From Camarhynchus parvulus (taxonomy: Eukaryota > Chordata > Aves > Passeriformes > Thraupidae), in contig NC_044573.1 of the NCBI RefSeq assembly GCF_901933205.1, positions 112,961,702 through 113,025,701 of the forward strand: a DNA stretch of 64,000 bases, in the 5' to 3' direction. Positions 27,201 to 38,100 of the stretch are shown here, piece after piece (the stretch's first letter is position 1; every line of letters starts with the position of its first letter). Under the pieces are notes generated by a model. It was given only the letters and a program-made list of their open reading frames with translations, was not told where the DNA came from and did no database searches. The translations under genes were made by a program, and so were the position numbers.

Positions 27201-30200
27201 TCCTCCTGCCTGCCAAAGCCCTATTGCACGTCCCTTCCCATGCTCGGCAAAGCAGAATCCTGAACCCTCAGAAAGCATTGAGACGATTTATTACTCTGGT
27301 GTTTGTCCCAGACAGCCCCAGAGCAGGCAGCTTCTACACTCCGAAGGAGGAAGTGTCCTGAGCCCAGCTCAGCCCCAATTTCTGCAGCACAGCACAGGAA
27401 GCAGCTCTGCACTACAGAAGTACAAACACAGCTCTGAGTCCCCGTAAGCAAAAGGCAAGGAAACTCAACAAGAATTTCAAGTACTTAAAAGAGTATAGGT
27501 GAAGTGTCACAGCAGCTCCAAGGGGGAAAAAGTATGGAAGTTAAATTTCCTTTTGGAAAGTTATTCCATTGTCCAATGCATATTTTTTCTATAGCTCTCA
27601 AACATCTGTGTATCTGTTGCTGAAAGAGCACAGACTTTTGGAGAGCCATTCTGTAGTTCACATGATCTGTCAATTAAACAAAAAATAACAACAGCCTAAA
27701 TCACAAGTCACAGTGATTATTTACAATCTAGGGATAAAAGGTATAAGCCTGGGGAAAAGTCCACTAGGGTATCAGTACAGAATGGACTTGCACATTGAAA
27801 AAGAGCTGGGCAGTGGCAGCTCACCAGGCTCCACTCCCACAAGAACCCCCAGGTCTGGTTCAGAGCAGCATGAATGTGTTACCCAGTTTCCCTGGTCACT
27901 TGTTTAAGCCAGAGAAAGGAGAAAGCTCTGTCCAGCCACCTGGGAAATGGTTGGGACTAGAGATAAGAGACCCCCAGAGCCAGCAGCTGGGCCATGAGGA
28001 GCTCAACTTCTCTTTGAGCTGCGGGGAAACTAAAAGCAGCAAATTTACCAATAGAAATTGAACAAAAAGGGCTCTTTGGGATCTGAGGCCTAATCCAGAA
28101 TGCAACACAATGAAGAACGTCAGGTCCACTGCAGACAAAGGGAAAAGAAATCCACCAAAGCAAAGAAACAATGCTACTTCATGTTTTAATTAAACTGACA
28201 CATTGGCCTTGGCAATTACAGTCATGGTAGTGAAAAGCTGAAAGGCTTTAATTCAACAAGAAATTTAAAATAACCAGTGTAATTTAACAGCAGCAAGGAA
28301 AGGAAGGTATTGATTATTACCATGGCTGTACAGACCACCTCATGCAGCAACTAAACTGTAAGGAAAAGACAATCTGACCATCAGCAATACAGTAATTGGT
28401 TCTTCCAGACATGCTGCAACAAGTAATAGGATCAAACGCATCAGCAAGAAGTTAGTCTGTTAACCCAAGGCACACATCTGGACCATTTAAAGACAGAGCT
28501 GAAAGTCCTCCATGTGCTGAGGTTCTCCCTCACTCCTACCTTCACTGCACCAGCTCAGGAGCTGCTGTGCCCAAACCCAGGCCAAAGCTGACACTGTGAG
28601 TGTCCCTGTCACGTGCCATGGGTCCTGCCCTGTGCTGGCCTGCACAGCTGAGCCCTGCTGGGAGCCAGAACAGCCTGCATGGAGCCCTCCTGCCAGCCAG
28701 GGCTGCATGTGCTCTACAGGAAAGGGACAAGTCTGGAACCCCTGCACGGTGTCACACCACTGTTCTACAGGCTGTCACCCAGTGGCAGTGTCACACCCTG
28801 CCTGTGTCACACCACCGCTCTACAGGCTGTCACCCAGTGGCCATCCAGCCTCTCCAAAAGCACTCTGACAATTCTGGCTGAACTCCACACTGCAGGACAG
28901 ACCTAACTACAAACTCCCACCAGGAAACTCCCCAGGCAGCAGATCAGCAGTTTACAAAAGCACAAAAGTATGACAGGAGTCAAGATACTTTGAATAGAAA
29001 CAGCACTCCTCTGGATACAGTCACTGAGATTGGAAAAGCAGTCTCAGATCATCGAGTCCAGCCACTCCCCCAGCACTGCCAAGGCCACCACTAACCCATC
29101 CCACACAGTGCCACATCCACACTGCTTTTAAATCCCTGCAGGGATGGGGACTGCACCCTGCCCTGCTCAGCCTGTGCCAAGACTGGACATAGCTTTAAGG
29201 AAGGAGTTTTCCTTAATACCCACCCTGAGCCTGCCCTGGCCCAGCCTGAGGCCATTTCCCCTTGTCCTGTCCCTGCTCCCTGGGAGCAGAGCCTGACCCC
29301 CCCTGGCTGTCCCCTCCTGGCAGGGACTTGTGCAGAGCCACAAGGTCCCCCCTGAGCCTCCTTTGCTCCAGGCTGAGCCCCTTCCCAGCTCCCTCAGCCC
29401 CTCCTGGGGCTCCATTCCCTTCCCAGCTCCATTCCCTTCCCTGGACACGCTCCAGCCCCTCAGTGTCCCCTTCTCTGGGCACTCCAACCCCTCAATGTCC
29501 CTTCTCTGGACACTCTCCAGCCCCTCAGTGTCCCTTCTCTGGACACTCTCCAGCCCCTCAGTGTCCCCTTCTCTGGACACTCTCCAGCCCCTCAGTGTCC
29601 CCTTCTCTGGACACTCTCCAGCCCCTCAGTGTCCCCTTCTCTGGGCACTCCAGCCCCTCAATGTCCCTTCCCTGGACACTCTCCAGCCCCTCGATATCTC
29701 TCTTGCTCAGAGGGGCCCAGAGCTGCCCCCAGGATTTGAGGTGTGCCCCACCAGTGCCAACTATCCCAGAGGGAAAGAGGCATCATTCCATCTATTTAAT
29801 GGATACCAGAAATGAATACGAATTGCAAGACCAAAGGGAGGAGTGCTCAGTTCCACTCAGTGCTTCAAAACAAACAAGGAATCCAGTGGAGTCCAAGAGC
29901 TCAGTCACGCTGAGCTGGTCTGTGGCAGGAGGAAGAGGCAATGATTCTTCATCCCTAACTCCCAAAGGGAAACAGAAACAGCACAGCAAAATAAACAAAG
30001 GAGTGTGGAAGAAACCTCAATATCTATGAATAAGCCCATTCAGACAGTTCATCAGGAAGGTTTTGGTAACTGCACTGGGAAAGAGTGCCAGCAGTGTGAC
30101 ACTCCAAGGAGAGAGGGAAAACCAGACAGGACAAACTCCATGTGAGCTATTCCCAGTCTGCTATAGCCCATCCTGTTCTTCTGTGGTACTTTCACTTGGC

Positions 30201-33200
30201 AGAGAAACCTTCAAATCACTGCAGGTAACTCTGAACAGCATCAATCATGCAGGAGGGGTTCAAAGATCAGTACTCTGAACAGAAAATGCCATAAAAATTG
30301 GTATACTGTGGAAGTATCAGTCTTGGAAACAACCCCCAAAGCCACATGAAACACTAAGGAAAAGTTATTGTTTCGTGTTTTCTGATAATACTGGAGAAAG
30401 CAGGCAATGAGGTGAGCAAACAGCATATTTTGAACAGGACCATGAACACCTGATCTTGACACACATCTCTAAATGGCAAAGCTGTCTGCCATAAGATGTC
30501 AGAAGTAAAAATGGCTGGAAGGTGAGATTATCAGTAATTCTGAATTACTGATTAATCAGGAATTAATTCTGATTACTGAATTAACCAGGAATTCATGGGA
30601 TGTTTGAGGGAACTTCCAAAAGTACGCAAAAAGAACGATCAAGACAATTGTCAAGCCAAGCCCTCAGCCTTGTCACCATCACCTGTACTGTCTTTCTGTT
30701 AAACTATTTTTCAAATTGTTTTCCAATGTGCTTCTCAATCTCTGCGTACGTGCACAGGCAAGCACACACATCTGCAAGCAACCTTCACACCAGATGAGCC
30801 AGAGCTGGGACAAGAGGCCTTGGGGTTGGATTCTGCAGAGAAAGAGGGCCTGGGAGGGAGGTACCAGACACCTGAAATGGGATTTTTCCTGAGCACTGAT
30901 AAAGAGAAACAGGATACAGCTGTCCTGCCATCCATGTCAGATCACCATGGGATGCTTGAAGATCACCACGGGATGCCTGAAGAGCACCGTGGGATGCCTG
31001 AAGAGCACCACGGGATGCCTGAGGAGCACCACGCTTTCACGGCTCACCCAGGTCTGGCTGTGCCTCTGTCCATCAGGATTTGCCAGGCACCTCCCTGCAG
31101 GCAGGATCAGGAGTCAGAGCCTCACACAGCCTCTCCCCTCTGCTGGCCCAGCAGGAAGGTTCTCCCCAGTCAGTCTAAGCTCCACCAAAGCTGTGGCAGC
31201 TGCCAGGACACCACGATGCCTGCCTGGGCTTCCCAAGACGGAGGGCTGACCCGGGCAGGCTTTGGCGCTGCTGCAGACCACGGCATTTTTAGAACAGCTC
31301 TGTAAGGAATGCAGAGGGAACTCCATGGCTCAGCTGCAGGCAGCCCAGCCCCTGCAACCTCCCAGGAGCTCTGGAGAGCAGCAGCCAGGCAGCCCTGCTC
31401 CAGCCACTGCTGCAAGGAGCGAGTGCCAGCTGTCCGTCACAGCCTGTGAGCAAGGACACAACGGGGCTGTGACAAATGCTCAACCCCCTCTGCACCCTGG
31501 AGTGCCCCTCAGCTCTTTCTGGCACTTCCCAAGGGTTCATTTCTTTCAGGAAGCCCCCACATGAGCCAAAAAAAATGTTAAAAGGCTTCACAAACTCCCT
31601 TCTTCTTAATACCTTCCCTGTGGTCAAGGAATGCTATAAAAACTACAGCATGGCATTAGTTTTCTGCACCAACTGGAAAAAAACCAGACCCATTGTCAAA
31701 GCCTGTCAGGGAGCTGGCAGCCCTCTAAGAGCCAGCTTGCTTGGAGGACTGGTGCTTATCTTTTACTACCTCAGCAAGTTTCTTTCCAATCACAACAGAG
31801 GCTGAGAAAAATCAGGCTCCAGCATCCCAGAATCCAAACACTCAGTCTGTTAGCATTTTTCTCCAAGAATCCTGCACTCTGTCCCCTTGAAGAAATGTAA
31901 ATCCAGAGGTACAAAAGTCACAAACTGCCTTCAAATGGAAAATTATTCAAGCAACTGAGACTCCCCCTAGAAGTGCGAAGACAACAAAGAGATAAAAATG
32001 CAGCAGACCCAGTGTTTCAGTTCCTGTCTGAGTTCAGGTCCTCATGAATCACAGCTCTTTTCTAAACATTGGATAGTTCCAGCATCTCTTACAGAGAGCA
32101 TCTATAAGCCTGAAATCGAGCTGTAACATCCAGCCATCAACAGCTGAGGAGTGCCAATCCAAATGACAGACAGATCTTCCACAGAAAAAAGAGAACCAAA
32201 CTCATGGCAGTGTGCTGCTAAAGGAATTTTTAAACTTCCAGCATCCACTGAAGAACGGCAAGACTTGACTCACGTGCACACTGTCAAACTCTGCTCCCTG
32301 AGCTCTGCTCCTGAGCTGACAGCCAGGCCCAGAGGGAACTCAGCCCATCACGCTGTCACAGTCTGCATGCCACCCTAGAGGAAGCTGTGAAGGTCTGCAG
32401 CTTTCATCCCAGGGTGAAAAACCCCAGACAGAAAAACAACAATTACTCAACGTGGCAACCACTGCATGCACAGCACACTGACACATGAGGCATGTGCCCA
32501 GAGATAAGGCAGAAAGGAACATCTTGATCTCAGCAGCCACTGAAGTGGGGCAGAACACGGAAAGTGCAGCAGGGGAAAGTCCGGCAGCTGATCCGCAAGT
32601 GAGTTAGTAACACATGAGCCACAGAGCAACAATCAGCCACAAGGTCACCCTTGGCTATCAGGAACTGAAACGTCCCCTTTAGCCACCCCAAAAATCCCCC
32701 TCAACACTCCAGAGTCCATGGCAGAGGTGCCCAGCCCCTGTACAGGACAGCACAGGTCAAGTTTCCAGATGATGGACAGAACACAAGCAGGGCTGCAAGA
32801 GCAGCACAGGGTTCTCCCACTGCTCCTGAGGAGCCTGGCACATTCTCTGGGAAAAGGCAAAGGTATTTAAGCACACATCAGTGCTCATTCTCCCATTTTC
32901 TGCCTCTTCTGCTCTAAGTGCCAGGCTGAAGAGTGCAGCAGCACTGGATGAGAGCAGCACTGCCCTGAGCAGGCTGAGCCTCGTGAGGAGCCCCCAGAAC
33001 AGGCAGCCAGGCCCAGGCCTCTGCCCTCCTCACCCTGACAGACACACACACACACCCTGAAAAGTGGACCTGTTTGTGCCCACACGCACGTGACACGGAC
33101 TCCTTCTCTCCAAAGTACACTACAAAGATGTCAACAAAGTACTTCTTATAAAGCCTTGGCTCACACAGTCACACAGTGTTCTCCTCCCCAGAACACGTAC

Positions 33201-36200
33201 AGAGAGAAACTTGGTCAACAGACAGCCCTGACACACAGCAAACCCAAGGACCTGGCCATCGAGGAGGGGCTGAGCCTCTCCTACTCACATGAGCTTGCCA
33301 AGCCAAATGCTATTAACGCTGGGCTGAAAATAAAGATTCTGCTGCAGCAGTGCACAGCTCTTCCTGCTATGTGTCATCCATGTAGCTTCCAGCAGGGACA
33401 GCAGGCACGGAGCTCTCAGTTTCAGGAGGCTAAACCTGACCTGCTAATGTGGTGCTGCAATCCTGCTCCATTAGGAAGTTTCTATTCCTAGGAGGCACAG
33501 CAGATAATTCTCGAGACACTTGGACAACCCAAGAAAAGTAAGCTATGATCATGCTGCCTGCAAGGAGGAAATGGAAATGTCCCGCCACAGCAGCGCAGCA
33601 GAAAGAGAGGGGTTAGGTTTTCAGGGACAGCAAGCACAAGAGAGCCAGGTGAGCACAGGCTGGGAGACCCCACCAGCCCTGTGACCACCCTGCCCTCACG
33701 CTGTGAGGCCTTGCCCTGTGCTTCAGCCACGGGACAAGACACTCTGTAAAGGCTCACCTGTGCGCTGGTCAGGAGAGAAACCAGGGATGTGGGCACAATC
33801 CCAGAGCCAGATTCAGCTCTGGGAGGAAAGCAGCACAATCCACAACACTGCAGGAACCACAGGTACTTCTCCATGTTCCACAAAAAATGGAATATGGGGA
33901 ACACAAGCATTTTCCATCTTGTTAAAAAGGGTTCCTAGTTTAAAATGTCATAGAAGCATTTGATTTTATTAAAACTACTCTGAACTTTCATGGGAATTAC
34001 ACTCATTGCACTACAGAAGCTCCCTGTTTATAGAAAGAATTACAATCAATGAACTCAACACTCAATCCTTTTTTATATCTGAAATTTAAGCAGGAATAGA
34101 ATACAGAATAGCCAGCTGGAAGGGACCTCCACAGATTTCCTGGTTCCACTGTTCAACCCAATCAGGGCTGGCCCATGACACAGCATGTTGGGCATTGTCC
34201 AAATGCCTCAGACACAGACAAGCCTGAAGCACCAATCTCCTCCCTGGGAAGCCTGGGGCAGGTGTGACCCTCTCGTAAGGAAATGCTCCCTCTTGTCCAG
34301 CCTAAGCCTCCCCAGATGAAGCTTGGAGCCGTTCCCTGGTGTCCTGCCCTTGATCCCAGGGAGAATACCTACAGAGGGAGTATCCCCTCTCATGAACATC
34401 TGGCTCTGCTGTGTATAATAGTCCCAGGATAGGGTTCCGTGCCGTCCCACGCTGCTCCCGCCTGGATGAGGTTTGCCCTCTCAATGCAGGGCACATGCTC
34501 GCTCCAGCCGAGCTGCTGCCGCCCAGCACCCGGTCCCTGTGGTCCCTTTCTGCAGGGCTGCGCTCCGCCCGCTCCTGTTCCCCGCAGCATTCCCCCTTGT
34601 GAGCCGGTGTGTTTCCGTTAGCGGGCACGGCTCAGCTCCGCTCGGTGCCGCTCGGGCCGGCGCTGCCCCGCTCCTGTCCCCGCAGCATTCCCCCCTGTGA
34701 GCCGGTGTGTTTCCGTTAGCGGGCACGGCTCAGCTCCGCTCGGTGCCGCTCGGGCCGGCGCTGCCCCGCTCCTGTCCCCGCTCAGCCCTGTTCCCGCAGC
34801 ATTCCCCCTTGTGAGCCGGTGTGTTTCCGTTAGTGGGCACGGCTCAGCTCCGCTCGGTGCCGCTCGGGCCGGCGCTGCCCCGCTCCTGTCCCCGCTCAGC
34901 CCTGTTCCCGCAGCATTCCCCCTTGTGAGCCGGTGTGTTTCCGTTAGTGGGCACGGCTCAGCTCCGCTCGGTCCCGCTCCCCTCCCCGTGCCCGGCGCAA
35001 CCCCGAGGGTGTGGCCGCCCCGGGGCGTGGCCAGAGCGGGCCGCAGCCAATGGAAGCCGCCGGCGGTGATGTAACGCTCCGCGCCACCGGTCATTGGCTG
35101 GCGAGGCCGACCCGCGGGCCCCGCCCTGGCCCCCGGCCCTGCCCCGCGGTGCCCCGGGACCGGCCCTGGTTCTGGTTCTGGTCCCGGTTCCGGTCCGGAC
35201 AGGCCGCGGGCGCTAGCGAGGGCTATAGCCTGCTTTCCCCGGGAGCGGCAGCCCGGGCGTGCGGGGCCGGCACGGCCAGCGCGGGCCGTCCTGGCCCCGC
35301 CACCGTTCCGGGACCGGCGGCGCGGGCACCGTCCCGCCGAGAGCTGCTCGTTCCGGTAAGCAGGCAGTGACATCCCCGGCGCACAGCCAGCCTGCCCCTC
35401 CCTGCACTGTCTGCACAGCTCCACCTCTGCTGCAGCGAGTGCATTGCTCATGGATGGTAAAACTATCTTAAAAATAAATAAATAAATAAATAAATAAAAA
35501 GCGAGGCCATTACATTTCAAAACCTATACCCGGAGCACAGCACTCGGAGCAGGCAGGAAAGGATGTCACACATAGGAAGTATCAGAGCAGAGGCAGAACA
35601 CGCTGTCTCAATCATGTGTGTGCACCCATTCCTCTCCAGATTATCATGTCTCATTGTTTCCACGGTGCCAGCTCATCCCACATCCAGCAGACACTGCCAT
35701 AATAAAACATCGGGATTGCATCACTGGGAAAAGGTCGGCAAACGCTTTTTCCACAGAGTAACACCATCTCCCAGAGAGCGGTAGTGAGTAAGAGCCTGTT
35801 AACACACTGCACAGACAGGAACAACCAGTGTGGACTGAGTAAAAAGGGCACTCTGCTCTGGGACGCTCAGCACAGCTGTTACACCAAATAAACCACAGGT
35901 CAGGACATCTGCAGTGCCAGAGTTTACTCCAGAGAGCAGATCAGCCCAAATGATTATGACAGCAAAGAGAGTCTGCTGTCATGCAGTTCAGGCAACAAAA
36001 GCCTCTCCACAAGCTGGGGGCTGACTGAGACATAAATTCACATGTGAAATCCAGAGACACAGCAGGATTGCACTGCAGGGTCAGCTGTAGCTGAGGCTGC
36101 TCCCAGCCAGACACACGTCTGTGCTGAGCGAAGGCTCCAGCAGCAGCAGCAGCCCTGAGCTCACCCAGATCAGCCAGCGATAATGTGTTCTGGGGCCCCA

Positions 36201-37854
36201 ACGCCCATCCCTCAGCCTCTGGTGGCACAGCAGAGCTCTGACCTCCACAGTGGCAACCTGAAGCCATAAGACAATCATTTAGCCACGCCGAAACGTCAAT
36301 TAATTTCGTTCGTCTGTTGAGAACGTACTGAAATCCAAAGAAAACACTAGAGCCTCCCAAATGTTACTTGTGGTGTAGGAGAGCATAGAAAACCCTGTGT
36401 CTCTTTGTGTCAAAATGATCAGCACTAAATAAAACATTGAAAAGACAACACAAACAAACCAGCTTTGTTCTCCACCATGTGCCCCTTCAGTGCAGAGCAA
36501 GAGATAAAGCACTTCAGGTATGGAATATATTGTGAAGGACACAGCCAGACATTCACACTTCTTTAAAAACAGAGAAAAAGGAAACTTTTTTTTTCCTGTT
36601 AAAGTTACATTTGTAACCAATCTGCAGAGTCACACCAGAACAGGCACATCCTGAGCACACCAAGCCAGCGTTTGGCTCACATTAAACCAAACCATGACAG
36701 CCCTCAGCAAGCAAAGGTGAAGAACGGCAGGGAATCCCTGACCATACTCTGACCTCCAAATTTACATCAGAACAAATGACTCTCTCACCACCCCCAGGGT
36801 TCGCACTGCCCTTTTCGAAGTGGTGGACAAAGCAGACAAACCCCTGTGCTCAGTCCGAGCTGGCTGAGAAAAGCCCCATCAGCACTTGTGCTGCAGCACG
36901 CTGTGTGGCTGTCAGCACCTGCCAGGGCTGCACAGCCTGCCCAGCCAGGGGAGAGGCACCGTGCCAGCACAGAGCAGAAACCAGTTCGTGCAGACAGCCC
37001 CCAGGAAGAAAAACAGAGCCCAGCAACGAGCGGAAAAAAGGAGAGGTCCCAAACAGCACGATCTAATCTCCTTGTGCCTTGACACAGCACGCTGCCAGCA
37101 CAGGCACTGAGGGCGGGCAGGGCAGCACAGGCCGAGGAACAAGGCTGTGAGAGCTGACTGCGCTGCATCCTGCCTGCAGACCACAAAGCAAAGTGAGCTT
37201 TCAAAGCTGAGGAGCCCGGGGAACCGGCTCAAGCACCTGGCCACCTCGGCAGCAGGTACACCCACTCCCCAGAGAACACCCAGAGCTGTCCAGTCACTGC
37301 TCCTCAGCGCTCCCAGAAAGATCGGTGAATCTTTCACCGGGAGGGCCGGAGCCACTCCCCGCTCCGCAGCAGCAGCTGGCCGTGACAGCGGCCTGCGGCA
37401 GGGCACACATCCCCGGCCGCGCTCCAGCCCGCACGCTCCGGGCCGAGGAACGGCAGCCGGGAGGCAGGAGATGGGCCACGCGCCTCCCCGCCTCCCGGGA
37501 GCGCGGCGGGCCCCCCCTGCGGGGCCGGGCTGTCCCGGGAACAGGTGGCAGGAGGACCGGGGATTGGGGGGGGAAGCGGGACGAGCGCCCGCCGGGCGCC
37601 GCCCGGGCTTCCCCGCAGCCCCGCTCCGGGAACCGGTTCCCGGCACTGACCTCCTCGCGCCGCTTCTGCCAGCGGCCGCACGGCGACTCCTCCAGGATCT
37701 CGGACTCGTCCTCGCTCTCCTCCTCCTCCTCCTCTGGGGGCGCCGCGGAAGTCACCGGCGCAGACACCGAGGTCATCCCCGGGCCAGACGAGGCGGGCTC
37801 CGGCTTGGGGTCGGAGCCACTGCTGGGCACCTGCTTGGACTCGCCCTCCGACAT
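6289..37854 (-). CDS. NRBP1: NRBP1, nuclear receptor-binding protein 1 (pseudokinase adaptor)
   Basis: Seventeen coding exons, 530 codons plus stop (human 535): 37854-37651, 24735-24613, 24232-24131, 24048-23959, 23483-23443, 22420-22326, 11384-11301, 11040-10982, 9861-9763, 9686-9554, 9275-9173, 7552-7502, 7409-7274, 7174-7121, 6771-6708, 6624-6569, 6387-6289 (TAG). Phases agree at every junction. The N-terminus is acidic ([16 protein letters not shown], about 41-56). The kinase-like fold runs about 70-335. It is a pseudokinase: the HRD position reads His-Gly-Asn (198-200), the DFG position reads Ile-Gly-Ser-Val (216-219), and no VAIK lysine is evident. The C-terminal half has [17 protein letters not shown] and ends AVTVSS, as in vertebrate NRBP1. 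Known NRBP1 roles are scaffold/adaptor functions, including links to TSC22D proteins and Elongin-cullin ligases; nothing in this sequence tests those. The ATG at 37854 is in the family position; an in-frame GTG upstream is not used. Confidence 0.97.
13585..13745 (-). mobile_element. CR1 LINE fragment
   Basis: Text such as AATCATAGCATGGCTCTTG, GACCTGCACAGGTCACCTTG, TCCAACAGCCCTGTTCCAGC and GAGCTGGTTGCCCAGGACC is the reverse complement of an avian CR1 3' region. Confidence 0.75.
13850..14065. repeat. Short tandem blocks, 38-39 bp and about 60 bp
   Basis: GGGCTCACCTGAGAGCCCTC occurs in consecutive copies with CCCTGGGGGTGTCACACAC between them. It is followed by two copies of CATCACAGGCTGCTCGGGGC plus CTGTCCCCAGCCTGTC-like text. 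The array lies inside an NRBP1 intron. Confidence 0.7.
15060..15165 (-). mobile_element. Probable diverged CR1 fragment
   Basis: AACCTGTCCAGGTTGGGAGG followed by GACCTCTAGAGAAGACAG and CCCCTGCTCAGGCACAGCC resembles antisense CR1 but is short and degraded. Confidence 0.45.
16966..17500. repeat. CCCAGGCTCAG minisatellite, about 535 bp
   Basis: Built from the 11-12 base units CCCAGGCTCAG and CCCCAG/GCTCAG in irregular order. Toward the right a second level appears: CCAGGTTCCCACTCTGTGGG is inserted four times (about 17250-17500). It lies in the NRBP1 10.9-kb intron. The strand asymmetry is strong: the plus strand is C-rich. Confidence 0.95.
18505..18562. repeat. TA/CA microsatellite
   Basis: ACACACACATATATATAT followed by AAATATATATATACAG and further CA repeats; simple sequence in an NRBP1 intron. 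Confidence 0.85.
25690..25880 (-). mobile_element. CR1 LINE fragment
   Basis: TCCACAGGACAACCTGAG, TTGGAAGAGACTCCCAAGG and CCTGCACAGGAAAGCCCC, with the later text GTGCTGGTGACC, match an antisense CR1 3' segment. Intronic. Confidence 0.75.
28745..28850. repeat. Two-copy tandem repeat of about 57 bp
   Basis: GTGTCACACCACTGTTCTAC and CTACAGGCTGTCACCCAGTGGC recur once, separated by a short spacer. Intronic. Confidence 0.7.
29020..29730 (-). mobile_element. CR1 LINE fragment with internal minisatellite
   Basis: Starts with GATCATCGAGTCCAGCCACT and continues with CCACATCCACACTGCTTTTA, CCATTTCCCCTTGTCCTGTC and CCCCTGAGCCTCCTTTGCTC, all typical of antisense CR1. It is the longest CR1 copy in the window. 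Its distal part has expanded into a tandem array (29440-29690). Confidence 0.85.
29440..29690. repeat. Minisatellite inside CR1, about 33-36 bp unit
   Basis: About seven copies of TCTCCAGCCCCTCAGTGTCC plus CCTTCTCTGGACAC, with minor variants. CR1 has this motif once, so the array looks like local expansion of a transposon segment. Confidence 0.9.
30937..31035. repeat. 24-bp tandem array, four copies
   Basis: Unit close to GATGCCTGAAGAGCACCACG, period 24. It keeps an open plus-strand frame reading Gly-Met-Pro-Glu-Glu-His-His repeats because 24 is a multiple of three. The surrounding frame (30820-31305) has no recognisable homology and lies in an NRBP1 intron, so I do not call a gene. Confidence 0.85.
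34095..34400 (-). mobile_element. CR1 LINE fragment
   Basis: GAATAGCCAGCTGGAAGGGA, CAACCCAATCAGGGCTGG, AAATGCTCCCTCTTGTCC and CCCTGGTGTCCTGCCCTTGA follow an antisense CR1. It abuts the intronic CpG island. Confidence 0.75.
34570..35400. promoter_or_regulatory. Internal CpG island with promoter-like elements in NRBP1 intron
   Basis: Very CpG-rich stretch 2.3 kb downstream of the NRBP1 start exon. The left half is a tandem array (34599, 34697, 34811 and 34925 mark unit starts). The right half (about 35000-35360) carries GGGGCGTGGCC (KLF-type), GCCAATGG and inverted ATTGGCT boxes, a GATGTAACG element and a plus-strand splice donor (TTCCG then GTAAGC) at 35356. This looks like an additional promoter: an alternative NRBP1 start, or an antisense/non-coding transcript going right. 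Inference only. Confidence 0.5.
34580..34975. repeat. 98/114-bp tandem repeat, about 3.5 copies
   Basis: Each unit contains GTGAGCCGGTGTGTTTCCGT and GGCACGGCTCAGCTCCGCTC. Spacing between successive GTGAGCCGG starts is 98, 114 and 114 bases; the longer units carry an extra CTCAGCCCTGTTCCCG. Units are nearly identical. A 38-codon repeating open frame on the minus strand is a by-product of the period. Confidence 0.95.
35472..35500. repeat. AAAT microsatellite
   Basis: About seven AAAT units. It lies about 115 bases right of the plus-strand donor of the internal CpG island. Confidence 0.9.
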
Positions 37855-37870
37855 GCTGCGGTCGCACACC

Positions 37871-38100
37871 CTGCGGGAGAGGCGCGCTCCGTGAGGCGCC
37901 AGGCCGGGGCGGGCCCACCGGGCCGGACCGGGCCGCGCCCGCCGGGCCTGTCAGCCGAGGCCACGCCCCGGGCCTGCCAGCGGCGCCCGACCCAGCCGGT
38001 CCCAGGGCGAGGCAGGGGGCGAGGGGTGGGAGCCGCGCACTTACCGGGCCCGCAGCACCTCCCAGTCCCGAGCACGGCCCCGCCGCAACCGCCGCGCTGC
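37871..38100 (-). other. NRBP1: NRBP1 non-coding first exon and 174-bp intron 1
   Basis: On the minus strand a consensus donor GTAAGT occupies 38044-38039, just after an exon ending at 38045. The acceptor CCCGCAG is at 37877-37871, giving a 174-base first intron that leads into the 5' UTR part (37870-37855) of coding exon 1. The transcription start is probably around 38080-38110, next to a CCAAT box at 38136. Confidence 0.7.

Larger units (their letters stand above)
24736..37650 (-). other. NRBP1 12.9-kb first coding intron
   Basis: Separates the start-codon exon from the rest of NRBP1. Visible contents: CR1 pieces (25690-25880, 29020-29730, 34095-34400), a CR1-internal minisatellite (29440-29690), a 24-base array (30937-31035), an AAAT microsatellite (35472-35500) and an internal CpG island with 114-base repeats (34570-35400). 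No protein-coding exon of another gene was recognised on either strand. Confidence 0.8.

Noticed and set aside
29262..30029. 255-codon frame with Pro-Leu-Ser-Val-Pro-Phe-Ser repeats
   Set aside because: Antisense CR1 with an internal tandem array; not a cellular gene.
34618..35520. Minus-strand 300-codon frame with 38-residue repeats
   Set aside because: The repeat arises because the DNA unit is 114 bases, a multiple of three, in a CpG island without stops; composition is Ala/Gly/Pro/Arg and no family is matched.
36670..36720. Possible retroviral-type motif (AAACCAAACCATGACAG) in an NRBP1 intron
   Set aside because: Too short, no paired long terminal repeats and no viral coding sequence nearby.
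37855..37869. In-frame GTG upstream of the NRBP1 ATG as start
   Set aside because: It falls in the 5' UTR part of the exon; the family begins at Met-Ser-Glu-Gly encoded from 37854.
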